DNA of 64,000 nucleotides from RBG-13-51-18 sp963739395. Its GTDB lineage: Bacteria > Chloroflexota > Dehalococcoidia > Dehalococcoidales > RBG-16-60-22. Position numbers and translations under genes: made by a program. Within the stretch, counting starts at the first letter, position 1. Every line of letters begins with the position of its first letter. Shown here piece after piece: positions 52,405 through 61,216 of this stretch. The notes below the pieces were generated by a model. It was not told where the DNA came from, did no database searches, and saw only the letters and a program-made list of their open reading frames with translations. Where the stretch lies: assembly GCA_963739395.1 (NCBI GenBank), contig CAVUAE010000002.1, positions 124,001 through 188,000 on the forward strand, given 5' to 3'.

Positions 52405-53393
52405 TTATTCGTTCTCTTTTCATGAATTAGCCATTCATTAGGCATTTTAGATACTTTTTCACGACCTGTAGGAATGTAAATCTGTGTACCTAGGGGTCTA
52501 GTTTTTAACACACCTAGGTAGTATTCTTGTATCCTCTCTCGAGCAATATGGATATAGCTGTCATCTTTATCGCAACCTATCACTTTCCTATTATGTATAA
52601 GTCCTGCTAATAATGCTGAACCAACACCGCAAAATGGATCAAGAATCACATCATCATCGTTGGTTAGTGCAAGAACACAACGCTCTACAAGCTCAATTGG
52701 AAATTGGCAAGGATGGGTGGTCTTTTCAGGATGATTTGCCTTGACATTTGGGATATTCCAAAAACTATCCTCCCATTCTTGATTTATTAATTCCCAAACA
52801 TCTGAAGGATTTTTCCCTAATGGATTTCCTGATAGTGCTCCTTTTTGTGGTCCTTTATAATGCCTTTTGCCTGGATATTTTGATGGAATCCTAATTGAAT
52901 CTAGATTAAACACGTAGTTACCAGATTTTGTAAACCACAAAATAGTTTCATATCTCCCAGAAAATCTTTTTGAAGCATGTAGCCCATGGCCAAAATGCCA
53001 TATGATCCTATTCCGAAGTCTAAGTCCTTGTTTTTTAAAAATGTGATAATAAAAGATATCCAAAGGGAACACCTCAGCATTATCAACATAGTTACCAACT
53101 TGCCAGCAAATACTTCCATCATCTTTTAGAACTCTTACCAATTCATTTATTACGGATTGTTGGTGTAATAAATAGTCTTCTATGCTGGTCTTTTTTTCGT
53201 ATTCTTTACCTAAATTGTATGGCGGTGATGTAATAATTAGTGTGACATGTTTTTCTGGAATAGTTTTTAAAAAGTTTGTGGAATCTCCAAGATGCAAGAC
53301 AACCCTGGCTTCTTTGTTGAAACTATTTGAAATTCGTTGTTCTGGAAATAACGCTAATTGATCTTTCATAATGTTGTCATCATATTTTAGCAC
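52401..53393 (-). CDS. Site-specific DNA methyltransferase (beta class, TSPPYN)
   Basis: The 330-residue enzyme has the catalytic T-S-P-P-Y-N (55-60) before the SAM-binding D-P-F-C-G-V-G-S-A near residue 245, the order of beta-class MTases. S-P-P-Y fits N4-cytosine or some N6-adenine enzymes; N4-cytosine would match the BglII system. It protects the host from the adjacent endonuclease. Translation starts at a GTG (53393) or the ATG at 53369; neither has a Shine-Dalgarno. The gene is upstream of the nuclease, so methylation can come first. Confidence 0.88.
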   Translation of the reverse strand: MLKYDDNIMKDQLALFPEQRISNSFNKEARVVLHLGDSTNFLKTIPEKHVTLIITSPPYNLGKEYEKKTSIEDYLLHQQSVINELVRVLKDDGSICWQVGNYVDNAEVFPLDIFYYHIFKKQGLRLRNRIIWHFGHGLHASKRFSGRYETILWFTKSGNYVFNLDSIRIPSKYPGKRHYKGPQKGALSGNPLGKNPSDVWELINQEWEDSFWNIPNVKANHPEKTTHPCQFPIELVERCVLALTNDDDVILDPFCGVGSALLAGLIHNRKVIGCDKDDSYIHIARERIQEYYLGVLKTRPLGTQIYIPTGREKVSKMPNEWLIHEKRTNK

Positions 53394-53447
53394 ATATGAT
53401 TGTTAAATATTCAATTACACCCTTATCCCCAATAGAAAGGTTTATTT

Positions 53448-54257
53448 TCAAGGTTCCGGTTGGCACTTAGGACAAAAGTAAGTTCCCCGCCCCCTCACCA
53501 CGATACGCTTGATTGGCGTGCCGCATCTGGGACAGTTTTTACCCACGCCATGAGCAACGTTAAATTCATCATGCGCTCGACCGGGCGTACCATCAGGGCG
53601 GATATAGTTACGCACGCTGGCGCCTTTTTTCTCTAGCGCTTTCCGCAGTACTAGCTGGATGGCTAAATATAGCCGTTTAACTTCTTCTTTAGATAGTGTT
53701 CGCGCTGGTTTCGCCGGGTGAATTTTTGCTTCGAACAGCGCTTCATCGGCGTACATGTTGCCGATACCGGCGATAATCGCTTGGTCGAGAAGGACAGCTT
53801 TAACCGGGGCATTTCGTTTTTCTAAAATATTGCTAAGTGTACCCATCGTAAAACTCTCGTCTAATGGCTCGGGACCCAGCTGGCTTTGCACCGCTTTAGT
53901 ATCTTTATCCAGCCACATCTTGCCGAACTTACGCGGGTCCCAAAAGTGTATCGCCGTCCCGTTATCGAGGTGTAAAATAGCGCGAGTAAACCTGGTATCT
54001 GAAGGATTTACCAGTAAAGAGCCGGTCATCTTCATATGCATAATGAGCACATTACCGCCGCTTAAGTGAAAGAAGAGGTACTTGCCGCGACGGGATAAAC
54101 CGGTGATTTTCTGTCCTGAAACCTGCGAGCGAAATTCTTTTACCGAGGGCTGTTTGACCATTTTATCCCAATAGACGTTAACGCTTTGGATAGTGCGGTT
54201 GAGGACATGAGGAAGCAGCTCGTTTTTGATGGTTTCAACTTCGGGAAGTTCCGGCAT
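53448..54257 (-). CDS. mutM: Formamidopyrimidine-DNA glycosylase
   Basis: The 269-residue enzyme removes 8-oxoguanine and cuts the strand. It has the catalytic P2-E3 (M-P-E-L-P-E-V-E-T-I), the lysine in S-R-R-G-K-Y, the H2TH motif (I-A-G-I-G-N-M-Y-A-D-E-A), and a C-x2-C...C-x2-C zinc finger (C-P-R-C-G, C-P-K-C-Q). It starts 2 bases after the polA stop. It is canonical, unlike the Fpg/Nei-like protein at 16070-16897. Confidence 0.96.
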   Translation of the reverse strand: MPELPEVETIKNELLPHVLNRTIQSVNVYWDKMVKQPSVKEFRSQVSGQKITGLSRRGKYLFFHLSGGNVLIMHMKMTGSLLVNPSDTRFTRAILHLDNGTAIHFWDPRKFGKMWLDKDTKAVQSQLGPEPLDESFTMGTLSNILEKRNAPVKAVLLDQAIIAGIGNMYADEALFEAKIHPAKPARTLSKEEVKRLYLAIQLVLRKALEKKGASVRNYIRPDGTPGRAHDEFNVAHGVGKNCPRCGTPIKRIVVRGRGTYFCPKCQPEP

Positions 54258-54259
54258 GA

Positions 54260-57001
54260 CTATTTCATCTCTCCCCAGTTTTTCCCGACTTTTGCTTCCA
54301 CTTTAAGAGGCACAATGAGCTTGACGGCGGAATCCATAATATCGGGTACAAGCTTACGCATTAGCTCTACTTCTTTATCCGGTACCTCGAAAACAAGCTC
54401 ATCATGCACTTGTAATAGCATCTTGCTCTTTAATTGTCTTTTCTCCATCTCGCGATAGAGGTTAATCATCGCCACCTTGATAATGTCGGCGGAGGTACCC
54501 TGTACCGGCATATTAATCGCCATACGTTCCGCGGCCTCACGCACCTGCCGGTTAGCCGAATTGATATCGGGGATGTAACGGCGGCGTCCCAGTAGTGTCT
54601 CGACATAGCCATCACGCCGCGCTTTTTCCTTGGTTTCATTAAGGTATTTCGCCACGCTTGGATACTTTTCGAAATAGGACTTTATAAACTTGCTGGCTTC
54701 CTCGCGAGAAAGCTCGGTGGCTTGTTCCAGTCCATATTCGCTCATGCCATAAATCACGCCGAAGCTGACCGTCTTAGCGAAGCGCCGCATGTCTTTCGTG
54801 ACTTCTTCTTTCTTCACGCCGAACAGCAACTGCGCCGTCGCCGAGTGTATATCCTCATCATTGCGGAAAGCGCGGACCAGTCCTTCGTCCTGTGAAAGAT
54901 GGGCTAAAGCGCGGAGATCGATTTGAGAATAATCGCCGCCCAGCAGACTGAATCCCGGCGCGGCGATAAAAGCCTGGCGTACTTGTCCCCCCAATTCCCC
55001 TCGTACCGGTATATTCTGCATATTGGGGTCTGAAGATGAAAGCCTGCCCGTGGAAGTGCGGGTCTGGTTAAAACTGGTGTGAATCCGTCCGGTTTTGGGG
55101 TTCACCAGCTCCGGCAGCATATCAATATACGTGGATTTAACTTTACTATACTGCCGGTATTCCAGAACATCTTTGGCGATAGGGAAGTTTTCCGCCAGTG
55201 TTTCCAGCACCGCCGCCTCGGTGGAGTACTTGCCTTTCCCTCTGCGTTCTGCGGGTATATTAAGCTTTTCAAAGAGTATCTTGCCCAGTTGTGCTGGTGA
55301 GTTGATGTTGAACTCCTCGCCGGCTTGACTATATATCTTCTCCTCCAGCACGCCGATTTGCTCTCCGAGAGCGAGGGACAGTTCCATTAACATGTCGACA
55401 TCCACCGCCACGCCGTTCCTCTCCATCTCCATCAGCACAGGCACAAGCGGCATTTCTACTTCTTTATAGAGCTTCATCAGACCTTGTTTCTCTAATCCTT
55501 GATTAAAAATGGACTCCAGCCGTAACGTCATATCAGCATCGGCGGCAGCATAATCGGCGGCAGTTTTTATATTCACTTTGTCCATGGATATTTGCTTGGC
55601 GCCGGTGCCGATTAGATTACTGATAGGCGTCATTTCAATGCCAAGTTTACTGAAGGCTAAAGCCTTAAGTCCCAGAGATTTTTCATTCAGCAAATAGGCG
55701 GCAATCATCGTATCAGAATTTACACCATTAACGACGATGCCGCACTCTCCCAGCACCTCCATATCGAACTTGGCGTTGTGCCCTATCTTAGTTATTTTCG
55801 CATTCTCAAAGATAGGACGGAGCTGGTCGACGACTTGATTCAAGGGCAGCTGGGTAATAGTATCCAAAACTGTATGCCCCACCGGTATATAAAAGGCTTT
55901 GCCCTGTTCGACGGCTAAAGAAATGCCGACAAGCTGCGCCGTCATAGGATTAAGACCCGTTGTCTCCGTATCAAAGGCAAATGACTTAGCGGTAGAAAGC
56001 TGATTAACTAGTTTGCCCAATTCATCGGTTGTAGCCACGATGCAGTAATCACAGGCAGGGGCGGGGTGCGACCTTGCTTCGGTTAATACAGTGGTGTCAG
56101 TATCAGAAACCGGCAGCTTGGGGAGGAGACTATTGAACTCCAGCTCGCGGAACAGCTCTACAGCTTTTTGCCGGTCGAACTTGCCGACGCGGCAATCGTC
56201 CAGGTTAAGCGTGACGGGTGTATCGGTAACGATAGTCGCCAGGGTTTTACTCAGGAAGGCGGTGTCTTTATTGTTAGCTAAAATCTTCTTAATGTTAGGC
56301 GGCGTAACTTCATCCAAATGCTCATAAATGTCCTCGACACTACCGAACTGCTGGATGAGCTTTACGGCATGTCTCTTGCCAATGCCAGGGACGCCGGGGA
56401 AATTATCGGAGGTGTCACCAACCATTGCTTTGTAGTCGGCAACATGCTCCGGTCCCACGCCGAATTTTTCTTTCACCATCGCCGCGTCGAAAAGCGCAGT
56501 GTCGCTGAAACTGCTGGATTTAGGATAGAGGACTTTAACGTGTGGCTCTACCAACTGCATGGTATCGGCATCGCCGGTGACAATAACGGTATCGACGCCT
56601 TTTTCGGCAGCCTGCTTGCTTAGAGTGCCGAGGACATCATCCGCCTCGTATTTATCGAGCTCAAAGAGGGGGATGTGAAAAGCCTCCACGACCTGCCGGA
56701 CACGTCCGAACTGTTTAATAAGCTCATCGGGAGTGGGGGGACGCTGGGCTTTATAGTCGTCAAACATCTTGTGCCGGAAGGTGGGGCCGGCTTTATCGAA
56801 GGCGATGGCGAAATGGGTGGGTTTAAGCTCGTTAAGGACTTTGAGAAGCATTAAAACAAAGACATAAACGGCGCTAACAACCTCGCCGGTTTTAGATACG
56901 GTTAAAGGCGTGCCTGGGCGGTATTTGCTGGGTTCGAAAGCATGATAAGCCCGATGGACGATAGCGTTTCCGTCGAATAAAACGAGAAGTGGTTTTGCCA
57001 T
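54260..57001 (-). CDS. polA: DNA polymerase I
   Basis: The 913-residue protein has all three domains: the 5'-3' nuclease (L-F-D-G-N-A-I-V-H-R, E-A-D-D-V-L-G-T, T-G-D-A-D), a 3'-5' exonuclease that looks active (F-D-T-E-T-T-G near 340, G-H-N-A-K-F-D, Y-A-A-A-D-A-D), and the polymerase (D-Y-S-Q-I-D-L-R, R-R-F-A-K-T-V-S-F-G-V-I-Y-G, V-H-D-E). It fills gaps in repair and matures Okazaki fragments. Together with mutM it forms a repair operon. Confidence 0.97.
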   Translation of the reverse strand: MAKPLLVLFDGNAIVHRAYHAFEPSKYRPGTPLTVSKTGEVVSAVYVFVLMLLKVLNELKPTHFAIAFDKAGPTFRHKMFDDYKAQRPPTPDELIKQFGRVRQVVEAFHIPLFELDKYEADDVLGTLSKQAAEKGVDTVIVTGDADTMQLVEPHVKVLYPKSSSFSDTALFDAAMVKEKFGVGPEHVADYKAMVGDTSDNFPGVPGIGKRHAVKLIQQFGSVEDIYEHLDEVTPPNIKKILANNKDTAFLSKTLATIVTDTPVTLNLDDCRVGKFDRQKAVELFRELEFNSLLPKLPVSDTDTTVLTEARSHPAPACDYCIVATTDELGKLVNQLSTAKSFAFDTETTGLNPMTAQLVGISLAVEQGKAFYIPVGHTVLDTITQLPLNQVVDQLRPIFENAKITKIGHNAKFDMEVLGECGIVVNGVNSDTMIAAYLLNEKSLGLKALAFSKLGIEMTPISNLIGTGAKQISMDKVNIKTAADYAAADADMTLRLESIFNQGLEKQGLMKLYKEVEMPLVPVLMEMERNGVAVDVDMLMELSLALGEQIGVLEEKIYSQAGEEFNINSPAQLGKILFEKLNIPAERRGKGKYSTEAAVLETLAENFPIAKDVLEYRQYSKVKSTYIDMLPELVNPKTGRIHTSFNQTRTSTGRLSSSDPNMQNIPVRGELGGQVRQAFIAAPGFSLLGGDYSQIDLRALAHLSQDEGLVRAFRNDEDIHSATAQLLFGVKKEEVTKDMRRFAKTVSFGVIYGMSEYGLEQATELSREEASKFIKSYFEKYPSVAKYLNETKEKARRDGYVETLLGRRRYIPDINSANRQVREAAERMAINMPVQGTSADIIKVAMINLYREMEKRQLKSKMLLQVHDELVFEVPDKEVELMRKLVPDIMDSAVKLIVPLKVEAKVGKNWGEMK

Positions 57002-57183
57002 GACCTAATTATAGCAGAAAGGTTATTGTAAAATACCAAACTTTTAGTCCTAAACTCTAAAGATTGTTTTTTTAATTCGATAACTTACAGTTAGCGAGTA
57101 TTATGAAAATTATATACTTGAAACGAATTAAGAAAGTGATAGAATGATGATACACAAGGATTTAGCCATCAGAGAGCGACTAA

Positions 57184-57474
57184 GTGAAAAAAGAAATTTG
57201 GTTTACCATAATTGCTGTCATTATTGCTCTCATTGGGTGGATAGTTAAGTGGAAACTTGTACCTCAAAATTGGATTGCACCCATTGTTTTATGGTGTTTA
57301 GCAACTATAATATTACTCATCACTATAATATATTGGCAATCACATAAACTGATTTTGCCACGTAGCAATTACGATATTTCTTTTATAGTACGCGGACTTT
57401 TTATTATATTCTGTATTTTGGTTATCATCGCAGTTATCATTGTTGGAGCTGTTTTTATTAGTATAAACCTTTAA
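57184..57474 (+). CDS. Small membrane protein, unknown function
   Basis: The 96-residue protein has three hydrophobic segments (about 5-20, 32-49, 68-93) joined by short loops, and no further motif. The start is GTG with only a weak ribosome site. The gene is AT-rich and sits between polA and the Dabb protein gene, with no partner. Coding is likely but not certain. Confidence 0.5.
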   Translation: MKKEIWFTIIAVIIALIGWIVKWKLVPQNWIAPIVLWCLATIILLITIIYWQSHKLILPRSNYDISFIVRGLFIIFCILVIIAVIIVGAVFISINL

Positions 57475-57487
57475 ATAGATACAATAA

Positions 57488-57796
57488 CTACACTTCGTAA
57501 TCCACGACTTTTCTTTCAAGTCGCACCTTGCCGATAAAATCGCCGACTTTCAGATGCTCGGGGTGGTTCTGATAAGCCTTTAGGTCTTCCACGTTGTCGA
57601 ACTCAATATAAAGCACAATATCAAACGCGTCGATGGCTTCAATGGCAGGTATATTCAAGCCAACCTCGATACGCCGGATTTCCTTAATACTGTCTTTCAA
57701 CCCTTCCAGCAGCAGCTTTATTTTCCGTGCGTTTTCTGTTTTCGTACCGCCTTCGGCGAAGTCCTTAAGCTTCCACATCACGACGTGTTTAATCAT
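57488..57796 (-). CDS. Dabb domain protein
   Basis: The 102-residue protein matches the stress-responsive A/B barrel (Dabb): M-I-K-H-V-V-M-W-K-L-K-D near 1-12, I-R-R-I-E-V-G-L-N near 40-48, and Y-Q-N-H-P-E-H near 74-80. These dimeric barrels are often small enzymes or unknown. The DUF4342 gene lies 7 bases upstream on the same strand. Confidence 0.88.
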   Translation of the reverse strand: MIKHVVMWKLKDFAEGGTKTENARKIKLLLEGLKDSIKEIRRIEVGLNIPAIEAIDAFDIVLYIEFDNVEDLKAYQNHPEHLKVGDFIGKVRLERKVVDYEV

Positions 57797-57803
57797 GAAA
57801 AAA

Positions 57804-58058
57804 CTATCCTTTTTTCTCCTCTATCTTCTCCACTTCAATGGTGCATTCAGTAACTAGCGCGGCAAAAGCTCCTACCGCCGCCAGCAACGGCGCCGCCATG
57901 ATAGTTATTACTGCCGCACCTGCCCCGATGGAAAGAGGAATGTCGATTATCGTTTTACCTTCGTGAATTAAGCGTATCCGCCGGATATTCCCCTCGTGTA
58001 TCAGCTGTTTGACCTTTTCTACCACATCTTTACCGGAAACTGTGTATTTTTCAGTCAT
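57804..58058 (-). CDS. DUF4342 domain protein
   Basis: The 84-residue protein has the DUF4342 layout: a helix (V-S-G-K-D-V-V-E-K-V-K-Q-L-I-H-E-G-N), a strand pair (I-R-R-I-R-L-I-H-E-G-K-T-I-I-D-I-P), and a hydrophobic Gly/Ala-rich segment that may touch the membrane. Unknown function. GGAGG precedes the ATG, and it is co-transcribed with the Dabb gene. Confidence 0.8.
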   Translation of the reverse strand: MTEKYTVSGKDVVEKVKQLIHEGNIRRIRLIHEGKTIIDIPLSIGAGAAVITIMAAPLLAAVGAFAALVTECTIEVEKIEEKKG

Positions 58059-58171
58059 AAACTTAACCTCCCAACTAAATGCATATTAAAGAAGATTGTA
58101 TAAGGGTGTCAAATCGCCCCTGTTGAATATTATGTTATTCATGCTATACTGGTTGCATACGGGAGGTCATT

Positions 58172-59113
58172 TTGAAGAGTAAAGATTTTCTTTCTATCTC
58201 GGATTTATCGAGTGAAAGCCTGCGGACACTTATAGCGAATGCTGCCGCGATGAAAGCCGAGGGCTGGAGCTCTCTACTAAGTCAAAAAACACTGGTATTG
58301 CTTTTCGAGAAACCTTCTCTACGAACACGCGTCAGTTTCGAGGTAGCGATGCGTCAGCTCGGCGGCGAATGCATCTACCTATCTCCGGAAGAAGTCAAAC
58401 TCGGTAAACGTGAATCCATACCCGACGCCGCTAGAGTGTTGAGTCGTTACGCCGATGCTATTGCTCTGCGTACCTTTACTCACGAGACGCTGGAAATCAT
58501 GGCGAATAACGCCGATATACCTGTTATCAACGCCCTATCCGACCTTGAGCATCCCTGCCAGGCTCTTGCCGATATCCTGACGATTTATGAACACAAGGAA
58601 ACATTAGAAGGGCTGACTCTTGCATATATCGGTGATGGGAATAATAGTGCGCATAGTCTGATGCTGGCCTGCGCTTTATGCGGTATCGACTTTCGTATCG
58701 CTTCCCCTAAAGGATATCGCGTGCAGGATAAAATACTTAAAGCGGCGCAACAATATGCTGCGGATAGCCAATCAACAGTATTGTGTACCGAAGACCCGCG
58801 ACAGGCCGTCGCCAACGCCGATATCGTCTATACCGACGTCTGGGTAAGCATGGGACAGGAAGCCGAGACGAAACAGCGTGTTAAGGCATTTGCCAACTTT
58901 CAAGTCGATATAGAGCTACTCTCGCAGGCGAAGCCAGACGCTATCTTGATGCACCCTCTCCCCGCCCACCACGGCGAAGAAGTTGCCGAGAACCTTATCT
59001 ATTGCCCGCAGTCGGTTGTCTTCGACCAGGCAGAAAACAGAATGTATGCGCAAAAAGCCCTGCTGGCGGACATATTGGGCGGCTCGGAAATACTAATGCC
59101 GGACTTCCGGTGA
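58172..59113 (+). CDS. argF: Ornithine carbamoyltransferase
   Basis: The 313-residue enzyme transfers carbamoyl phosphate to ornithine, giving citrulline for arginine synthesis. The carbamoyl phosphate site S-L-R-T-R-V-S-F-E is near 54-62, H-P-C-Q near 129, and W-V-S-M-G-Q-E near 223-229. The usual ornithine loop H-C-L-P is H-P-L-P-A-H here, as in aspartate carbamoyltransferases. W-V-S-M-G and V-V-F-D-Q-A-E-N-R still point to OTC. The start is TTG with GGGAGGT. No other arg gene is adjacent. Confidence 0.88.
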   Translation: MKSKDFLSISDLSSESLRTLIANAAAMKAEGWSSLLSQKTLVLLFEKPSLRTRVSFEVAMRQLGGECIYLSPEEVKLGKRESIPDAARVLSRYADAIALRTFTHETLEIMANNADIPVINALSDLEHPCQALADILTIYEHKETLEGLTLAYIGDGNNSAHSLMLACALCGIDFRIASPKGYRVQDKILKAAQQYAADSQSTVLCTEDPRQAVANADIVYTDVWVSMGQEAETKQRVKAFANFQVDIELLSQAKPDAILMHPLPAHHGEEVAENLIYCPQSVVFDQAENRMYAQKALLADILGGSEILMPDFR

Positions 59114-59163
59114 CAGAATATTTCACCTATTAGCATGAAAATGCTGCCAAAGAGAAAATAATC

Positions 59164-60477
59164 ATGACCAAACCCATTGTTGCTATTATCGGACGCCCAA
59201 ATACGGGCAAATCCACGCTCTTTAACCGTATTGTAAGAAAGCGCGTCGCCATCACCGAAGACCTGCCGGGCACTACCCGCGACCGTAATACCGCGGATGT
59301 TACCTGGGGAAGTTTGGAATTTACATTAGTAGATACAGGTGGACTAGAGGTTGAACCAACCACCTCAATAAGCCGCGGTGTGAAAGCGCAGGTAGAGACA
59401 GCCATTAAAGAAGCCGATGTCATCGTCGTCGTGTTGGATGCTATCGAAGGTGTTATGCCGGCAGACCTTGAGATTGCCAATATCTTGCGTCGGTCCAATA
59501 AACCAGTGCTAGTAGCGGCGAACAAAGCCGATAACGCCAAGCTCGAAATGCAAGCCCTGGAATTTTACGAACTGGGACTCGGCGAGCCACTCTCAATAAG
59601 CTCCCATCACGGTCGCGGCGTCGCCGAACTACTGGACAAAATTATCGAATTATTACCTGTTCAGCCTCCTGCCAAAATAACGCCAGAGAGCATCAAAATA
59701 GCTATCGTGGGGAGGCCAAATGTCGGTAAATCAATGTTGTTGAATACAATGGTCGGTGAGGAACGTGCTATCGTCGATGCTAACCCCGGCACCACCCGCG
59801 ATGCCGTCGACACGGTGTTTGACTTTGACGGGCAGAATGTGCTACTAATTGACACAGCCGGAATCCGGCGGCGGGGTAAAATCAAGGGCGGCGTAGAAAA
59901 ATACAGTATCGTCCGCACCTTCCGGGCTATCGACCGAGCCGATGTGGTATTACTCATTCTCGATGCCACAGAAATGGTTACCTCGCAAGATACGCATATA
60001 GCGGGGTACATTCAAGAGGCGGCTAAGGGAATTATACTCATTATCAATAAATGGGACTTAATAAAAGATAAAGATAACGCCGCCTGGAACAAAACGGTTA
60101 AAAACGTATTTAGATTTGCCTCTTATGCACCAATATTATATACTTCGGCTAAAACTGGTCAGGGGGTGGATAAAATTATGCCCCAGGTGATCCAGGTCTA
60201 CCGGGAGAGGCTAAAGAGATTGCCCACCGCGACGGTAAATCACGTTGTCCAGCAAGCCGTCGCTGCCCATAACCGACCCAGCAGTCAAGGTAAGCAGCTT
60301 AAGATATACTACGCCACCCAAGCCGAAGCTAATCCACCAACTTTCGTCTTTTTCACTAACGATGCCCGTCTCGTGCATTTTTCCTATCGACGCTTTTTAG
60401 AAAACCAGCTGCGTGATGCTTTCGGCTTTATCGGCACACCGCTTCGCTTAAATTTCAAGACCAGAGGTCAATCATGA
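59164..60477 (+). CDS. der: GTPase Der (EngA)
   Basis: The 437-residue protein has two GTPase domains: G1 G-R-P-N-T-G-K-S (9-16), D-T-G-G and N-K-A-D in the first, and G-R-P-N-V-G-K-S, D-T-A-G-I and N-K-W-D in the second. A KH-like domain closes it (F-V-F-F-T-N, Y-R-R-F-L-E-N). Der is needed for 50S assembly. Its stop overlaps the plsY start by 4 bases. Confidence 0.97.
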   Translation: MTKPIVAIIGRPNTGKSTLFNRIVRKRVAITEDLPGTTRDRNTADVTWGSLEFTLVDTGGLEVEPTTSISRGVKAQVETAIKEADVIVVVLDAIEGVMPADLEIANILRRSNKPVLVAANKADNAKLEMQALEFYELGLGEPLSISSHHGRGVAELLDKIIELLPVQPPAKITPESIKIAIVGRPNVGKSMLLNTMVGEERAIVDANPGTTRDAVDTVFDFDGQNVLLIDTAGIRRRGKIKGGVEKYSIVRTFRAIDRADVVLLILDATEMVTSQDTHIAGYIQEAAKGIILIINKWDLIKDKDNAAWNKTVKNVFRFASYAPILYTSAKTGQGVDKIMPQVIQVYRERLKRLPTATVNHVVQQAVAAHNRPSSQGKQLKIYYATQAEANPPTFVFFTNDARLVHFSYRRFLENQLRDAFGFIGTPLRLNFKTRGQS

Positions 60478-61178
60478 TAGCTTTCATGTTTGTCTCTGTA
60501 GCCGTAATTGGCTACTTATGCGGCTCGGTACCCTGCGGAGTGCTGATTAGCAAAATGTATGCTAAGCAGGATGTCAGACATATAGGCAGCGGCAAGACTG
60601 GAATGACCAATGTCCTGCGGGCAGCCGGTAAAAAAGCCGCGGCAATATCATTAGTACTGGATATCGGCAAAGGGGCATTAGCTGTGGGGCTGGCAGGATT
60701 GATTTTTAGAGATAAAACCGATACCGTCGCTGTTATTTTCACGATGAATGAAAGTGCCAAAGTTCTCGCCGCTTTAGCTACACTGGCAGGTCATGGTTGG
60801 TCGATATTTTTAAAGTTTAAAGGTGGGCGTGGAGTAGCCACATTTATGGGAGCGTTGGCAGCCTTATATTGGCCTGCCGCAGTACTCGGGGGCATATTAA
60901 TCTTTATCATCGGACTCAGAACTAAATATATGTCGATGGGTTCGCTTATCGGTGCAGTTGCCGCTTTCTTCTTGCTAACGGCATTTTACGTTTTGAAAAT
61001 AGACTTTCTGCGTCCCACTGCCATGCCGTTTGAATATGTTGTCTATGCCATGGTGGGAGTACTTTTTATTTGGGTAATGCACCGCGATAATATTCTGCGA
61101 CTTTACAATGGCACCGAACGCCGCCTCGACGATAAGGCAAAAGTCAAAACTTCACCCTCTACTGACACACCTAAATAA
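60474..61178 (+). CDS. plsY: Glycerol-3-phosphate acyltransferase PlsY
   Basis: The 234-residue membrane protein has the three PlsY motifs: G-S-V-P-C-G near 14-19 with G-S-G-K-T-G-M-T-N near 39-47, G-H-G-W-S-I-F-L-K-F-K-G-G-R-G-V-A near 105-121, and a late H-R-D-N. It makes lysophosphatidate from acyl phosphate and glycerol-3-phosphate. The next gene makes glycerol-3-phosphate. It overlaps der by 4 bases. The tail beyond about 215 is hydrophilic. Confidence 0.95.
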   Translation: MIAFMFVSVAVIGYLCGSVPCGVLISKMYAKQDVRHIGSGKTGMTNVLRAAGKKAAAISLVLDIGKGALAVGLAGLIFRDKTDTVAVIFTMNESAKVLAALATLAGHGWSIFLKFKGGRGVATFMGALAALYWPAAVLGGILIFIIGLRTKYMSMGSLIGAVAAFFLLTAFYVLKIDFLRPTAMPFEYVVYAMVGVLFIWVMHRDNILRLYNGTERRLDDKAKVKTSPSTDTPK

Positions 61179-61216
61179 ACCGTCAAAAAACATTTCAAGA
61201 GAAACGATTAAATTAT

